DNA of 64,000 nucleotides. Source: Mucilaginibacter endophyticus (GTDB lineage Bacteria; Bacteroidota; Bacteroidia; Sphingobacteriales; Sphingobacteriaceae). The notes beneath the pieces were generated by a model. The model was not told where the DNA came from and ran no database searches. It was given only the letters and a program-made list of their open reading frames with translations. Below, piece after piece: positions 36,874 to 45,958 of this stretch (positions within the stretch are counted from its first letter, which is position 1; each line of letters starts with the position of its first letter). The position numbers and the translations under genes were made by a program. Location of the stretch: assembly GCF_003351025.1 (NCBI RefSeq), contig NZ_QPCG01000005.1, positions 590,360 to 654,359 of the forward strand, in the 5' to 3' direction.

Positions 36874-37437
36874 TCAGATTTTGTCAATTGCCTTTCGCTT
36901 ATCCCTTCCGGAAGACTTGAACTGGCTTGGGGTTAACCCTGTGATGCTTTTAAACTGTGTTGAAAGATGAGCGCTGCTGCTATAACCCATCTGGTAGGAG
37001 ATCTCGTTAAGGTTCAGCTCACCATATTGCAATAGTTCTTTGATCTTTTCAACCTTTTGTTCAATAATAAAGCGTTCAATAGTCATCCCTTGTGAGTTGG
37101 AGAATATCCTGCTCAGATAAGTGTAATCTTTATTTAAATGGTTTGCGATCAAATCAGAATAGGACGTTTTTAATTGGGAAAGATCAGAATGGTGCACCAT
37201 ATCAATAACTATATTTTTGATGACTTCCGTAATTTTATCCGTTTCCTTATTGATCAGTTCAAAACCCGGAATTTTTAACGTAGCTGCAATTAACTGTAAT
37301 TGTTCTTCGTTAGGCTCAGGCGTAATCTCCGCTCTTCCCAATATGATTTCTTTTACTGTAAACCCGAGGCTTTCCAATTGCGGACGGATGGTCGTCACGC
37401 AACGGTCGCAGACCATATTTTTAATGTATAAGAGCAT
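36874..37437 (-). CDS. AraC-type regulator with N-terminal HMA-like copper-binding segment
   Basis: The start at 37437 is preferred: a TAATTTTG promoter element lies just upstream of it (37455-37462), inside a longer open frame to 37515. 187 residues. Residues 1-66 look like a heavy-metal-associated domain (LYIKNMVCDRCV with Cys10/Cys13, then ITPEP and LKIPGFELI). Residues 95-187 are an AraC HTH (LNEISYQMGYSSSAHLSTQFKS). The likely role is activating the adjacent operon in response to Cu(I) or a similar ion, by inference from the fused domain and position. Confidence 0.82.
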   Translation of the reverse strand: MLLYIKNMVCDRCVTTIRPQLESLGFTVKEIILGRAEITPEPNEEQLQLIAATLKIPGFELINKETDKITEVIKNIVIDMVHHSDLSQLKTSYSDLIANHLNKDYTYLSRIFSNSQGMTIERFIIEQKVEKIKELLQYGELNLNEISYQMGYSSSAHLSTQFKSITGLTPSQFKSSGRDKRKAIDKI

Positions 37438-37454
37438 GAAATTTCTCTTTTTTT

Positions 37455-37462
37455 CAAAATTA
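37455..37462 (-). promoter_or_regulatory. TAnnTTTG element of the AraC-HMA gene
   Basis: Minus-strand TAATTTTG, 17 bp before the ATG at 37437, with a TTTG about 23 bp further upstream. It matches the Bacteroidota -7 consensus and decides the start codon of the regulator. Confidence 0.5.
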
Positions 37463-37515
37463 ATAATATTTGAAAATTGGGAGTACAAACCATTGGGGTT
37501 GCCCACATAATTCAT

Positions 37516-37912
37516 CTAAAATTGACCTTGTACTGAATAAAGAATACAACATCTCTTACATGACGCCATTTTTAAATAAATTCAAGGGAATATTTTTGAA
37601 AGTTTGTGCCATTATTTAAAGGAATGATTTACTTTAATAGTTGCACAAAGAATGCAATTTACACCAATCAAAGTATATTAAGCAACTTGGTCTATTAATA
37701 ACAAGCTGACACTATAAAAAGAACACTTTTTGCAGGCGGTTTGCGGACTTCAATTAAGTTACTACATTAGTTACTAAACTGTAAAACCTGCATTTTTTAG
37801 CTTCAAATAGCGTTTTAAAGCAAAAAAACCTCTTAGTGGTAACTAAGAGGTTTTCTGTTTCTGTGCTACTAATTGGGATCGAACCAGTGACACTAGGTTA
37901 AATAAGGAATTT
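37516..37912. terminator. Intergenic gap with a strong terminator
   Basis: Most of the 397 bp is AT-rich without a gene. A 13-bp stem, AAAACCTCTTAGT (37825-37837) with ACTAAGAGGTTTT (37842-37854), and a GGTA loop form an intrinsic terminator usable on the minus strand. It sits directly beyond the tRNA-like fragment. Confidence 0.85.
37862..37896 (-). pseudogene. Fragment of a tRNA-Phe gene (T-arm and 3' acceptor side)
   Basis: On the minus strand, 20 bases in a row (37877-37896) are identical to the T-arm region of the intact tRNA-Phe at 43.5 kb. The acceptor side is mutated (ATTAGTAGCACA against GTTGGTACCACA) and the D and anticodon arms are absent. Like the intact gene it is followed by a terminator. 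It is a decayed duplicate or an old attachment-site remnant. Confidence 0.7.
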
Positions 37913-38698
37913 TTATTTGACTCGCTTGTATATTTCTACAGATTGGCCATTGGTAGCACTGTTAATCACCTGGGTATATTCGTCACGACCATTCATCGTG
38001 ACTTTAACAGTAAATTTATTACCCTGAAGAAGCCGGTAATTTGATATTTGCTCTTCTTCCCTAAGCGTATCATTACTAAAAGTAAATATTCCGGTACCAA
38101 ACCCATTTTTAAAGATGTTTTTTTCCTTATTCTGAACGAACCTGTGTATGAAAATAAAATGTCCACCCCAGAATATTTTATACTGCGTTACATCGGTTGG
38201 AATCGTGTCTTTGCCTTTTATTGTATAGGTTTTTTCCATTTTCCACAAGCCATCAAGCACTGAGGTATCCGCCGGCGGAAATTTTTTATACTCTTCTTTC
38301 AATGCATATTTTACACCTTTTACCGTGGCAAAGTCGGGAATGACTTGGGTAAAACCATCTGGTTTCCTTGTAATCTCAAGATTATAGGTTAGGGATGAGT
38401 CAAGCGCTCTGCTGGTATAAATACTATGTTCCTTAAGCCGGTTAGCCGAATCAAGTGTGTAAGTGCCAACGCCAAACCCAACAGATGAGTCAGGGACTAT
38501 ACTGGCGTATACGTAGTTACGATCCGTATAGATTTTAACTTGAGTCCGTTTAATAGTGGAGTCTTTGCCTCCTCGATCGAGAACTTGTTTTTCAAGTTCA
38601 TATGCACCCGACAGGCTCGTCTCAGAAGACTTCTCTTTTTTCTTACATCCAAAAATCAGGAAGCTAAATAAAGCTGCAAAAATTAAAATCTTATTCAT
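37913..38698 (-). CDS. Two-module lipocalin-like lipoprotein, function unknown
   Basis: 261 residues with a lipoprotein signal (SFLIFGCKKKEK). The mature part is a tandem of two similar modules: SGAYELEKQVL ... VGFGVGTYTLDSANRLKEHS and LDGLWKMEKTY ... KNGFGTGIFTFSNDTLREEE. Each opens with a G-x-W/Y-x-hydrophobic strand, as lipocalin-like beta-barrels do. The internal duplication is my reading of the sequence. No operon partner: it is flanked by the tRNA fragment and a long non-coding gap. The mature protein should sit on a membrane facing the periplasm or the surface. Confidence 0.7.
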   Translation of the reverse strand: MNKILIFAALFSFLIFGCKKKEKSSETSLSGAYELEKQVLDRGGKDSTIKRTQVKIYTDRNYVYASIVPDSSVGFGVGTYTLDSANRLKEHSIYTSRALDSSLTYNLEITRKPDGFTQVIPDFATVKGVKYALKEEYKKFPPADTSVLDGLWKMEKTYTIKGKDTIPTDVTQYKIFWGGHFIFIHRFVQNKEKNIFKNGFGTGIFTFSNDTLREEEQISNYRLLQGNKFTVKVTMNGRDEYTQVINSATNGQSVEIYKRVK

Positions 38699-39555
38699 AA
38701 TGCTTAAGTTTAAATATGATATAGGAAATTATTTCGTTTTGCGAAGGCTTTTATTTGGCGGTTGATAACTTAATTATTCAATAAAAAAGTAAAGTAAGGC
38801 CAAAATAAATGCCTAAAATTTTACCACCATAAATAATACAATTGGTTACATAAACTTACAAATAATATATATGATAAGCAATTTGTTAGTGAATTATTAA
38901 AATCCTGTTAATGAGATATTTAACGAGAAGAAAAATCATCTGATCAGATACGGGGCGATGTGAATGTGAATCAATGAAAATTTTGTATTTGAGTTAATAA
39001 CCGGAGCAAAGGACCTTGCTTATGTTATTTGCAAACAAATTTTTAATGATTTGTTCTTTTGGCCCGGTAAGGGGAAACATTAATCTCGGCCTGATATAGT
39101 ACCCGAACCTGTAAAGCCGATAAAATAATCGAAAATGAGTTTGTTCAAAGAGCTAAATTAAAATTCAAATTTCCGTAAATCCTCAAAAGAAAGTTCGAAA
39201 TCTGATCGGTATGTGCTTAATAGATTGGAGAATGTGCAGTAATAAATGAATTTATTACAACTAAGCGAATAGACCGCGCATTATAGCTTTTATTTTCTTT
39301 CAGTGATTGATCGGACTCCTGAAGAACGATTCGAAAAATAATTTAGGAACATAATATCATTAATCATTAGTAGGACAATATTTTTTATCGAACTCTTTAG
39401 AGATAGTCAAAATGGACTGTGTTAGCTGATCGATGCTTGCTCTTAACTTCGGCTGATCTTTTTGAGTAATTATTATAGCTGTAATCCGAAGCGGTTCTCC
39501 GCTAATGTTGGCTGTTTTTAAAAAAAAAGCTAACTTTGCGCCTTGAAACGAGGTT
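38699..39555. promoter_or_regulatory. 857-bp AT-rich gap with the purL promoter at its end
   Basis: I see no gene on either strand. At the right end a promoter fits the phylum: TTG (39508-39510), a 20-bp spacer, and TAACTTTG (39531-39538), 17 bp before the purL ATG at 39556. The rest may be decayed sequence. Confidence 0.7.
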
Positions 39556-42500
39556 ATGATTTACTTTTTCTTTAATAAAGCGAATACGGTGTTCGCCGTA
39601 CAACATAGTCAAACGCTCCAACCGACAGATATTTCAAAACTAAGCTGGCTTTTTGCAGGCGCGGAATTAAACCGGGACACAATTGTGACCGGTTTTTTTA
39701 TTGGCCCCAGAGCAGCGATGGTTACCCCGTGGAGCACCAACGCGGTTGAAATTACGCAGAATATGGGCATTGAAGGCGTTATCCGCATCGAGGAATTTGC
39801 AGCGGTTGATCCTGATTTTTCGGCTTTTGACCCGATGCTGTTTCAAAAATATGCAGCGCTTAATCAGGCGATCTTCACTATTAACATTAAACCGGAAGCA
39901 ATCCTGGAAATTGCGGACATCGCCCAATATAACAAGCAGGAGGGACTCTCTTTAAGTGACGAAGAGATTCAATACTTAAACGGTCTTTCTGAAAAGTTAG
40001 GTCGTAAGTTGACCGACTCTGAAGTATTTGGCTTTTCTCAAGTAAATTCGGAGCACTGCCGCCATAAAATTTTTAATGGCACTTTTGTGATTGATGGACA
40101 GGAGCAACCTGTTTCGTTGTTTAAGCTAATTCGCAAAACGTCCGAAGCTCACCCGAACGGAATTGTCTCGGCTTATAAAGATAACGTAGCCTTTTTAAAG
40201 GGGCCCGTAGTTCAGCAATTCGCGCCAAAACGTCCCGATGTACCCGAATTCTACGAGATCAAAGATTTTGAATCGGTAATTTCCCTGAAAGCCGAAACCC
40301 ATAACTTCCCTACCACTGTTGAGCCTTTTAACGGTGCAGCTACAGGATCGGGTGGTGAGATCAGGGACAGGATGGCCGGAGGCCAGGGTTCTATTCCGTT
40401 GGCCGGTACAGCAGTATACATGACAGCGCTTTCGCGCTTAGCAGCAGACCGCCCCTGGGAAAATGGCGTTGCCGAACGTAAATGGCTTTATCAATCGCCG
40501 GTTGATATTTTAATTAAAGCTTCGAACGGAGCATCGGATTTTGGTAACAAGTTCGGTCAACCGTTGATCACGGGTTCGCTGCTCACTTTCGAGCATGAGG
40601 AAGAGTCACGCATCCTGGGTTATGATAAGGTAATTATGCAGGCAGGCGGTATAGGCTACGGCAAGCTGTCGCAAGCCAAAAAACACAGCCCACAGGTAAG
40701 CGATAAAGTGGTGATTTTGGGTGGCGATAATTACCGGATCGGCATGGGCGGAGCAGCCGTTTCTTCAGCAGACACTGGCGCTTTAGGTTCGGGAATCGAG
40801 CTGAATGCTATCCAGCGCTCAAACCCGGAAATGCAGAAACGCGTATCAAATGCGGTTCGTGGGATGGTGGAAAGTGATGTCAATTCAATTGTTTCTATCC
40901 ACGATCATGGTGCGGGGGGGCATTTAAACTGCCTTTCGGAGCTGGTAGAGGAAACCGGAGGCAAGATCGACCTGGATAAACTGCCTGTTGGCGACCCAAC
41001 CCTTTCAGCGAAAGAAATTATCGGAAACGAATCTCAGGAACGTATGGGGCTGGTGATCGGGCAGGAAAACATAGAGATCCTGCAAAAGATTGCTGACCGC
41101 GAACGCTCTCCGATGTATACGGTGGGCGAAGTGACCGGCGACCATCATTTTACCTTTGAATCAGCCACTACGGGTGTTAAGCCAATGGACCTTGACATGG
41201 ATGATATGTTTGGCAGTTCGCCAAAAGTGGTGATGCAGGATAAAACAATTGAACGGAAGTATAGCCCGGTAACCTATGACGTATCTCAATTGCAGGTTTA
41301 CCTTATGCAGGTACTGCAACTGGAAGCAGTAGCGTCTAAAGACTGGTTGGTCAACAAGGTAGACCGCTGCGTAGGTGGCCGCGTGGCGAAACAGCAATGT
41401 GCCGGCCCGCTACAATTGCCGCTGAATAATTGCGGTGTAATGGCGCTGGATTTTCAGGGCAAGGATGGTATTGCTACTTCAATCGGCCATTCGCCACTTT
41501 CTGCATTGATTGATCCGGCGTCCGGGAGTCGTAATGCCATTGCTGAATCGCTTTCTAATATTGTTTGGGCACCCTTGAAGGATGGCTTGCAGAGCGTATC
41601 GCTTTCGGCCAATTGGATGTGGGCTTGTAAAAATGCGGGAGAAGATGCCCGTTTATATTCTGCTGTAAAGGCCTGCTCTGATTTTGCAATTGAACTGGGT
41701 ATCAATATCCCAACAGGGAAGGACTCGCTTTCCATGAAGCAAAAGTATCAGGATGGCGAGGTGATTGCGCCTGGTACTGTGATTATTTCGGCAGCCGGGC
41801 ATTGTGACGATATTGCCGGGGTGATAGAGCCTGTGCTGCAAAAAGACGGGGGCGCGATCTATTATATCAACCTATCAGGCGATACTTATAAACTCGGTGG
41901 TTCATCATTTGCTCAAATTTTAAATAAAATAGGTTCCGAAACACCGGACGTATTAGACGCCGGGGCTTTCAAAAATACGTTTAACACCCTGCAGCAACTG
42001 ATCAAAGCAGGCCATATCCAGGCCGGCCACGATATCGGCAGCGGTGGCTTGATCACTACCCTGTTAGAACTCTGCTTTGCCGACCGTGATTTAGGTGCAA
42101 CAATCGACCTTTCCGCATTAGGTAACCAGGATATCATCGAAACGCTGTTTGCTGAAAACATCGGAATTGTTTTCCAGGCTGACGCGGCAGCAGAAGCGGT
42201 GCTGGAACGCAATGGTGTTGCTTTCTGCAAGATTGGTACTGTTGAAACGGCAGCTATGCTGACTGTGAAAAACGCTAACGGTAGCTGGTCGTTTGATATT
42301 GATCACCTAAGGGATGTGTGGACTAAAACATCTTACCTGCTGGATCAGAAACAAAGCGGTGCGGTGAAAGCCAGGGAGCGTTTTGAAAATTACAAGAACC
42401 ATGTTTTAAAATATAAATTCCCGGCAGGCTTTACCGGAAAGAAACCGGTTATAAATGCAGGCAAGCCACGACCAAAAGCAGCCGTAATCCGCGAGAAAGG

Positions 42501-43212
42501 TAGTAACTCCGAACGCGAGTTGGCTAATGCTATGTACCTCGCCGGTTTCGACGTGAAGGATGTCCACATGACTGACCTGATTTCGGGCCGGGAAACACTG
42601 GAAGATATCCGGTTTATCGGAGCCGTAGGCGGCTTCTCTAACTCGGACGTATTGGGATCAGCCAAAGGTTGGGCTGGTGCCTTCATGTATAACGAAAAGG
42701 CCCGTGTAGCCCTTCAAAACTTCTTTGAACGCGAGGATACGCTGTCGGTAGGTATCTGTAACGGTTGCCAGCTATTTATTGAGTTGGGTATGATCAACCC
42801 TGACCATGCCGAAAAGCCGAAGATGCTGCACAACCAAAGCCATAAACACGAAAGCGGCTTTACTTCGCTAACCGTACAACCAAATAATTCGGTAATGTTG
42901 TCTACGCTGGCCGGTTCAACGCTTGGCGTTTGGATCTCGCACGGCGAGGGACAGTTCCAGTTACCATATGCCGAAGACCAATACAGCATCGTAGCCAAAT
43001 ACGCTTATGAAAGCTACCCTGCCAACCCCAATGGTTCAGACTACAACACTGCCATGATGTGCGACAAGACCGGCCGTCACCTGGTGATGATGCCTCACAT
43101 TGAGCGCTCCCTCTTTCAGTGGCACTGGGCTAACTATCCAACCGGGCGTAAAGACGAAGTGTCGCCATGGATGGAAGCATTTGTGAACGCAAGGGTTTGG
43201 TTGGAGAAATAG
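39556..43212 (+). CDS. purL: Phosphoribosylformylglycinamidine synthase, single-chain form
   Basis: 1218 residues. The large PurL form carries the N-terminal PurS-like part, two FGAM synthetase halves and a C-terminal glutamine amidotransferase. Visible motifs: VNSEHCRHKIFNG and ETHNFPTTVEPFNGA in the synthetase, ATP-site repeats in both halves, IREKGSNSERE opening the amidotransferase, and the nucleophile Cys in VGICNGCQLF. It converts FGAR, ATP and glutamine to FGAM in purine synthesis, in the cytoplasm. It is transcribed alone, from the promoter just upstream to the terminator just downstream. Confidence 0.97.
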   Translation: MIYFFFNKANTVFAVQHSQTLQPTDISKLSWLFAGAELNRDTIVTGFFIGPRAAMVTPWSTNAVEITQNMGIEGVIRIEEFAAVDPDFSAFDPMLFQKYAALNQAIFTINIKPEAILEIADIAQYNKQEGLSLSDEEIQYLNGLSEKLGRKLTDSEVFGFSQVNSEHCRHKIFNGTFVIDGQEQPVSLFKLIRKTSEAHPNGIVSAYKDNVAFLKGPVVQQFAPKRPDVPEFYEIKDFESVISLKAETHNFPTTVEPFNGAATGSGGEIRDRMAGGQGSIPLAGTAVYMTALSRLAADRPWENGVAERKWLYQSPVDILIKASNGASDFGNKFGQPLITGSLLTFEHEEESRILGYDKVIMQAGGIGYGKLSQAKKHSPQVSDKVVILGGDNYRIGMGGAAVSSADTGALGSGIELNAIQRSNPEMQKRVSNAVRGMVESDVNSIVSIHDHGAGGHLNCLSELVEETGGKIDLDKLPVGDPTLSAKEIIGNESQERMGLVIGQENIEILQKIADRERSPMYTVGEVTGDHHFTFESATTGVKPMDLDMDDMFGSSPKVVMQDKTIERKYSPVTYDVSQLQVYLMQVLQLEAVASKDWLVNKVDRCVGGRVAKQQCAGPLQLPLNNCGVMALDFQGKDGIATSIGHSPLSALIDPASGSRNAIAESLSNIVWAPLKDGLQSVSLSANWMWACKNAGEDARLYSAVKACSDFAIELGINIPTGKDSLSMKQKYQDGEVIAPGTVIISAAGHCDDIAGVIEPVLQKDGGAIYYINLSGDTYKLGGSSFAQILNKIGSETPDVLDAGAFKNTFNTLQQLIKAGHIQAGHDIGSGGLITTLLELCFADRDLGATIDLSALGNQDIIETLFAENIGIVFQADAAAEAVLERNGVAFCKIGTVETAAMLTVKNANGSWSFDIDHLRDVWTKTSYLLDQKQSGAVKARERFENYKNHVLKYKFPAGFTGKKPVINAGKPRPKAAVIREKGSNSERELANAMYLAGFDVKDVHMTDLISGRETLEDIRFIGAVGGFSNSDVLGSAKGWAGAFMYNEKARVALQNFFEREDTLSVGICNGCQLFIELGMINPDHAEKPKMLHNQSHKHESGFTSLTVQPNNSVMLSTLAGSTLGVWISHGEGQFQLPYAEDQYSIVAKYAYESYPANPNGSDYNTAMMCDKTGRHLVMMPHIERSLFQWHWANYPTGRKDEVSPWMEAFVNARVWLEK

Positions 43213-43234
43213 GATAAGTAACTTGTTTTTAGAG

Positions 43235-43262
43235 AGCCTCAACTTTGGTTGGGGCTTTTTTG
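43235..43262 (+). terminator. Intrinsic terminator of purL
   Basis: Stem AGCCTCAAC (43235-43243) with GTTGGGGCT (43248-43256, one G-T pair), loop TTTG, then six T. It is 22 bp after the purL stop. From here to the tRNA the sequence shows no gene. Confidence 0.85.
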
Positions 43263-43472
43263 TGGGAAGGAGTGAGGGGTATATGATATATCTCTACATT
43301 GAAAACACTGTCAATAAATTGGTTAAAAAGAGCAGATCGGCGGGTTTAATGCCAAATATGCGCCCAAAAATCACTTAGATAGTTTAAAAACATATAGAAG
43401 CTGTTATGGCGAGGGATATAGTAGTGATCCACGAACATAGAAGAGTAACGTAAAAAACGCTTTTTTTTTAAA

Positions 43473-43509
43473 AAAAAAGGCCATTTTCTTATCGAAAATG
43501 ACCTTTTTT
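43473..43509 (-). terminator. Terminator of the tRNA-Phe gene
   Basis: On the minus strand a stem GGTCATTTTC with GAAAATGGCC (one mismatch) follows the tRNA by 8 bp and ends in a T-run; it is flanked by long A and T tracts. Confidence 0.75.
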
Positions 43510-43516
43510 AAACTTG

Positions 43517-43589
43517 TGGTACCAACTGGGATCGAACCAGTGACACAAGGATTTTCAGTCCTTTGCTCTACCATCTGAGCTATGGTACC
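43517..43589 (-). tRNA. tRNA-Phe (GAA anticodon)
   Basis: 73 nt. The acceptor arms GGTACCA and TGGTACC pair fully, the D-arm is AGCTCAGATGGTAGAGC, the anticodon loop reads CTGAAAA giving GAA (Phe), and the T-arm includes GGTTCGATCC. The 3' end stops at the discriminator A; CCA is not encoded. It faces left and is followed by its own terminator. Confidence 0.95.
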
Positions 43590-43743
43590 AAACCGTTCCC
43601 GTGATTGGGGAGTGCAAATGTAGCCTTTTTTTTATGTTTGAAAACTTTTTTTTGAAAAAAGTTTAGATAAGCCATCGTTTATTAAATAACTACTCAGAAA
43701 ATCAGCGACTTAATTTTTGAATATTTTTTCTGATCGCAAAACA

Positions 43744-43774
43744 TTTCGTGCTTTGAACAATTCAATTAACTTTG
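43744..43774 (+). promoter_or_regulatory. Promoter of the iron-sulfur protein pair
   Basis: TTTC (43744-43747), 19-bp spacer, TAACTTTG (43767-43774), matching the Bacteroidota -33/-7 pattern. The gene starts at 43796. Confidence 0.6.
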
Positions 43775-43795
43775 AACTAATACTATGCATGCATA

Positions 43796-45097
43796 ATGAT
43801 TGCACAAATTATATTCATAATCATATTAGGCGCCGCTATTTACCTGTTCAGTAAAAATGTAGCCAAAATACGTCGTAACATATTGTTAGGTAAGGATACA
43901 GATCGTAAAGACCAGTCGGCCCTACGCTGGAAGGTTATGGCAAAAATAGCCCTGGGGCAAACCAAGATGGTTAAACGCCCGGTAGCCACTGTCATGCATT
44001 TTTTTATTTATGCGGGTTTTATCATCATCAACCTCGAAGTGCTGGAGATCATGATCGATGGTGTTTTTGGCTCGCACCGGATCTTTGCCAATCCGCTTGG
44101 CGGGTTGTATGGTTTCCTGATAGGGGCGTTTGAGGTGCTTGCTGTGCTGGTGCTTACTGCATGTATTGTTTTCCTTTGCAGGCGTAATGTTATCCATCTG
44201 AAAAGGTTTACCGGCACAGAGATGACCCAATGGCCAAAATCTGATGCCAACTATATCCTCATTACCGAGATCTTGCTCATGACTGCTTTCCTGACCATGA
44301 ACGCGGCCGATTATAAATTGCAGCTGTTACATTTTGGTCACTACGTTAGCGCCGGAAGTTTTCCTGTGAGCTCGTTGTTGGCTCCATTGCTGCCTGATGG
44401 TGCTTCAGCATTGGTAATTGCCGAACGGGTTTGCTGGTGGTTTCATATTGTAGGCATCCTGTGTTTTTTAAATTACCTGCCCTACTCAAAGCATTTCCAT
44501 ATCCTGCTGGCTTTTCCCAATACGTATTATTCAAACTTGAACCCTAAGGGTAAGTTTACCAATATGGCTTCGGTTACCAACGAGGTTAAAGCTATGCTTG
44601 ATCCATCTTATGCACCTGAAAATACCGGTGAACCGGGAAGGTTTGGCGCAAAGGATGTAACCGACCTTACCTGGAAAAACCTCATGGAGGCTTATACCTG
44701 CACTGAATGCGGCAGATGTACTTCTGTTTGTCCGGCTAATATTACCGGCAAATTACTATCGCCCCGCAAGATTATGATGGATACGCGCGACCGTATTACC
44801 GAGATTGGTAATAACATCGATAAGCATGGGAAAGATTACCAGGATGATAAATCATTGCTTGATAATTATATCAGCAGGGAGGAGCTTTGGGCCTGCACCA
44901 GTTGCAATGCCTGTGTAGAGGCTTGCCCGGTAAATATCAATCCACTGGAAATTATAACCGAAATGCGCCGCTACATTGTGATGGAAGAATCACAGGCTCC
45001 GGCCAGCCTAAACAATATGTTTAGCAACGTGGAAAACAACGGCGCTCCATGGAAATACAGTCAGGCCGACAGGTTTAACTGGACGGAAGAACAGTAG
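43796..45097 (+). CDS. Membrane iron-sulfur oxidoreductase subunit, two 4Fe-4S clusters
   Basis: 433 residues. About five TM helices in the first 240 residues resemble a haem-b quinone-site membrane anchor. A 4Fe-4S dicluster domain follows: CTECGRCTSVCP (first Cys at 302) and CTSCNACVEACP (first Cys at 367). It matches the fused membrane-plus-dicluster subunit of heterodisulfide-reductase-like complexes common in this phylum. With the CCG-domain protein encoded 57 bp on, it probably moves electrons between a quinone pool and a soluble partner. The substrate is not known. Confidence 0.88.
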   Translation: MIAQIIFIIILGAAIYLFSKNVAKIRRNILLGKDTDRKDQSALRWKVMAKIALGQTKMVKRPVATVMHFFIYAGFIIINLEVLEIMIDGVFGSHRIFANPLGGLYGFLIGAFEVLAVLVLTACIVFLCRRNVIHLKRFTGTEMTQWPKSDANYILITEILLMTAFLTMNAADYKLQLLHFGHYVSAGSFPVSSLLAPLLPDGASALVIAERVCWWFHIVGILCFLNYLPYSKHFHILLAFPNTYYSNLNPKGKFTNMASVTNEVKAMLDPSYAPENTGEPGRFGAKDVTDLTWKNLMEAYTCTECGRCTSVCPANITGKLLSPRKIMMDTRDRITEIGNNIDKHGKDYQDDKSLLDNYISREELWACTSCNACVEACPVNINPLEIITEMRRYIVMEESQAPASLNNMFSNVENNGAPWKYSQADRFNWTEEQ

Positions 45098-45180
45098 GCA
45101 GTTAGCAGTTTTTAGTTAGCAGTTTACTTTACAAATTCAAATTTTAAATTCGAAATGGAAAATCCGAAATCCGAAATAAA
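45098..45180 (+). repeat. Short tandem micro-repeats between the Fe-S genes, extending into a start region
   Basis: GTTAGCAGTTT occurs twice (within 45108-45125), and AATCCGAAATCCGAAAT lies at and beyond the next ATG (45155). The second set encodes residues 3-9 of the following protein, so the repeat has entered the coding N terminus. Confidence 0.6.
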
Positions 45181-45958
45181 GATCCCTACCATGGCCGAAA
45201 TGGCTGCCCAGGGCAAAGAACCTGAAATTTTGTTTTGGGTTGGATGTGCAGGTAGCTTTGATGAACGCGCCCGCAAAATCACCCGTGATATTTGTAAGAT
45301 TCTGCACTACGTAGGTATCAGCTATGCTGTTTTAGGAACAGAGGAGAACTGCACCGGCGATCCGGCTAAGCGTGCCGGTAATGAATTTCTGTTCCAGATG
45401 CAGGCCATGATGAATATCCAGGTATTGGATGGTTATAATATCAAAAAAATAGTTACAGGTTGCCCGCATTGTTTTAATACCATCAAAAATGAATACCCCG
45501 GTTTAGGAGGCAATTATGAGGTAATTCATCATACCCAACTTATCCAGCAACTCATAAATGACGGAAAGCTCAAAGCCGAAGGTGGAGAAAGTTTTAAAGG
45601 CAAACGGATCACCTATCATGATCCTTGTTATTTGGGGCGTGGAAATGATGTTTATGAAGCCCCTCGCGCGGCGCTTGACATACTGGATACCGAACTGGTA
45701 GAAATGAAACGCTGTAAATCAAACGGTTTGTGCTGTGGTGCTGGTGGCGCTCAAATGTTCAAAGAGCCGGAGCCCGGTAAAAAGGACATCAATATAGAGC
45801 GTATTGCCGATGTTATTGAAGCTAAAGCCCAGGTAGTGGCTGCCGCTTGCCCGTTTTGTATGACCATGCTTACCGACGGTTTAAAAAATCAGGATAAAGA
45901 GCAGGAAATAAAAGTGCTGGATATCGCTGAGATCACGGCAAGGGCTAATGGCTTATAA
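45155..45958 (+). CDS. CCG-domain (cysteine-rich) iron-sulfur protein, HdrB/GlcF/LutA-like
   Basis: 267 residues, two cysteine-rich CCG domains: FWVGCAGSFDERARK with TEENCTGDPAKR and VTGCPHCFNTIKNEYP, then YHDPCYLGRGND with LCCGAGGAQMF and AACPFCMTML. Such domains bind a noncubane 4Fe-4S cluster and form the catalytic subunit of HDR-like complexes or of lactate/glycolate oxidase modules. Its partner is the upstream membrane dicluster protein. The first nine residues derive from a micro-repeat and are probably dispensable. The stop overlaps the convergent next gene by 6 bp. Confidence 0.88.
   Translation: MENPKSEIKIPTMAEMAAQGKEPEILFWVGCAGSFDERARKITRDICKILHYVGISYAVLGTEENCTGDPAKRAGNEFLFQMQAMMNIQVLDGYNIKKIVTGCPHCFNTIKNEYPGLGGNYEVIHHTQLIQQLINDGKLKAEGGESFKGKRITYHDPCYLGRGNDVYEAPRAALDILDTELVEMKRCKSNGLCCGAGGAQMFKEPEPGKKDINIERIADVIEAKAQVVAAACPFCMTMLTDGLKNQDKEQEIKVLDIAEITARANGL

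Noticed and set aside
37870..43520. Classic integrated island bounded by tRNA-Phe repeats
   Set aside because: The interval contains the housekeeping purL and no integrase or phage gene, so I report only the partial tRNA copy.
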